From Theobroma cacao (lineage: Eukaryota > Streptophyta > Magnoliopsida > Malvales > Malvaceae): 64,000 bases of DNA. This document shows, piece after piece, positions 62,166 through 64,000 of the stretch. Position 1 is the stretch's first letter, and the number at the start of each line of letters is the position of its first letter. Made by a program: the position numbers and the translations under genes. Below the pieces are notes generated by a model, which did no database searches, was not told the DNA's origin, and saw nothing but the letters and a program-made list of their open reading frames with translations. Location: assembly GCF_000208745.1 (NCBI RefSeq), contig NC_030851.1, positions 1,698,666 to 1,762,665 on the forward strand, read 5' to 3'.

Positions 62166-64000
62166 TCAGTGAACAGGAGCAGCCCTGTGGTAGGCTGGCA
62201 CCGTCACAGGGAAGAAAACCTGTCGGACTCCTTCAGCCTTGAGTATAGGGATAATGATGCCTGATGCACCCTGACAACAAAATGGAAAATTGGATCAGAT
62301 CAGATAGAAGAATGAATAATTCCTGGTGGATGTTACAAGGAATGGTGTATAGAGATGAGCACACACCGAAATTAATCTGGCACCAATCCAAACGCGATTT
62401 AGTGAAGGAAAGGGAAGTAACAAGCGTCCAACACCAAAGATAGCCACAGCAAAGAAGTGGAGGACTAGGCTTAGAGGACGAGGGTTCAGGCCTGAAAGGA
62501 GAGCTATTGGTCCATTGGAGAATACACCTCCAAGGCTCAAATAATCAAAACATGCTTGGCGCATTTCCTTCCTTGCCGGGTCAGGGGATGCGCAGAACAC
62601 CTTGTATAAGGCACCGGCTAATGTGTTTATTGTAGATGCCACCGGCTGCAAAAAAGAATTATGCACCACCTTGTTAATCAATGTGCTTGTAGCAGATGTA
62701 TTTGACCGGAAATATGTGCCCTTCTTTTGTAGTTCCTACCTTACGGAGGGTGTAAAAGGATTCAAGGTATCTGCAGAGGGCAGAAGCATCATGGAGATCA
62801 CGTAAGGGTCTAAGAAGATCTCTAAGTACAACAACATCAGACAAAGCCACAGTCATTCCTCCACCAGTTAAAGGGTGTCGCATGTTGAACGCATCCCCCA
62901 TCAGAAGTGCTCCAGGAGTGGGATATGGAGCAGCAGGCATGCTTCTGTTATGCATTGTTCTTATGTTTCCTTTGTCAATTGCAGATATGAAAGAAGTGTA
63001 CAGCTCTGGAGGAATCTGGAATGTTCCAATTAATCGTTTTAAAATATTAAGAACTAGTAGGAATCAGATTGACAGAAAGATTCGGTAGCTTAGATTATCC
63101 TATTTGATATCAAAAACTCCGGTTGAATGTTATGTAAATCTTAGCCCACATTACTGGTGAAAAACAGAAAAACTGGTCATGCATCAGTGATTGAAAAACA
63201 GAAAACCTTGACAACCAGATAGTAGTTACTGGTAATAATACCTGAGGAGCCACGACAGACTTCAAATATTGAGCCATATCACCATTAGGAATGGAAGGGA
63301 CCTTTTGGCCAGGAACATCCACTAAACAGCGGATTTCATTGCTACTAATAGGATAAAACAAGATAGGTGAAGGATCAGCCAATATAACATGCCCGTGATT
63401 CAGATATGGAAGGTCGCAATTCTCCAGGACCAGGCCGACAAAGCAAGAGGGAATATCAACCTGAAATGGGATACTTAATCATATGAGAAATCAAATCTGG
63501 GTTCTTGAATATAGAGATTAAATTTTCACATGGGGACACTTTGTGCCATGCCAAATTGCCGATTTAGATGGGCAAAAGAATCTTTACCTTGGGGTTGCAG
63601 AGGGAGCGTCGCAAATTTGAAAAACAACCATCACAGACAACTGTGAGGGGAGCATTCGCTCTCAGCTCTTGGCCATCATTGGTTTTATAGGTCACTCCCT
63701 TGATAGTTCCTTTTTCTTCGATTAAAGATGTCACAGTACCTTGTTCCAAACTCACACTGTAAAGAAAATTAAGAAATAAGAATTTGAGAAATGACAGGAA
63801 ACATTGGTACGCATAATTGCTCTACTTTATTGTATTTTCAGAGTTAATTAATGGTGAAGGATGAGTACTTGGGGAGGGAAGCAGCTTTCTCACGCATCTT
63901 TTGTATGAAGCGTCCATAGTGGAAGCCTCTGCCAGACACATCCGAACGAAATCCTTCCAATGGATAGGACAGTCTAGTATTTTTTCCATCCTTGTAAAGA
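62166..64000 (-). CDS. SQE: Squalene epoxidase (squalene monooxygenase), 5' part outside the window
   Basis: Six exons seen in transcript order: (beyond 64000)-63869, 63756-63588, 63460-63242, 63015-62740, 62645-62367 and 62270-62166; about 390 C-terminal residues. The enzyme is an ER-bound FAD monooxygenase that makes 2,3-oxidosqualene, the precursor of sterols and triterpenes. Motifs: LEQGTVTSLIEEKG, VVCDGCFSNLRRSLC, ISSNEIRCLVDVPGQKVPSI, the FAD motif GDAFNMRHPLTGGGM, ASPDPARKEMRQACFDYLSL and hydrophobic C-terminal segments ending in FFPVTVPAYHRAAPVH. The N-terminal membrane anchor and the first FAD motif are missing only because the window ends. Confidence 0.95.

Overview
This is nuclear DNA of a flowering plant, almost certainly a eudicot. 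It is AT-rich, its genes have many short introns with GT-AG borders, and the gene content is plant-specific: xyloglucan endotransglucosylase (XTH), pathogenesis-related PR-1, trichome birefringence-like (TBL), the Golgi pectin methyltransferase CGR2/3, LL-diaminopimelate aminotransferase and a MUSTANG domesticated transposase. I cannot name the species from sequence alone. All gene models below were built by hand from reading frames, splice borders and codon phase.

Layout. 0-10 kb: a tRNA-Leu(CAA); a minus-strand gene for a very acidic single-pass membrane protein; a four-exon XTH gene; and a five-exon gene whose product looks like the plant version of the nucleolar chaperone NOPCHAP1/C12orf45. 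10-24 kb: a tandem array of six intact PR-1 genes, all on the minus strand. The spacers hold copied promoter sequence, two arrays of ~95-100 bp repeats and a TA microsatellite containing one undetermined base. 24-36 kb: two plus-strand branched-chain aminotransferase (BCAT) genes with the same nine-exon structure. The first has lost the splice donor of exon 3. Between them lie two exons that look like a BCAT mitochondrial targeting peptide.

36-42 kb: minus-strand TBL (polysaccharide O-acetyltransferase family) and CGR2/3 genes. Together with the XTH these act on cell-wall polysaccharides. 42-47 kb: a gene-free AT-rich stretch with a minisatellite and dispersed repeats. 47-58 kb: a DUF21-CBS (CNNM/MGR-type) membrane protein, a lysine/arginine-rich nuclear-type protein of unknown function, and LL-diaminopimelate aminotransferase. 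The last two are divergent and separated by a short promoter region with telo-box motifs. 58-64 kb: a single-exon MUSTANG gene, and a squalene epoxidase gene running off the right edge.

The main points for a second look are the evolution of the PR-1 array (segmental copies, an orphan promoter, divergent CAPE-type C-termini), the BCAT pair (splice-donor loss and detached targeting exons), a long inverted repeat in that same interval, and the plant NOPCHAP1-like gene. I found no convincing wholly new multi-gene system.
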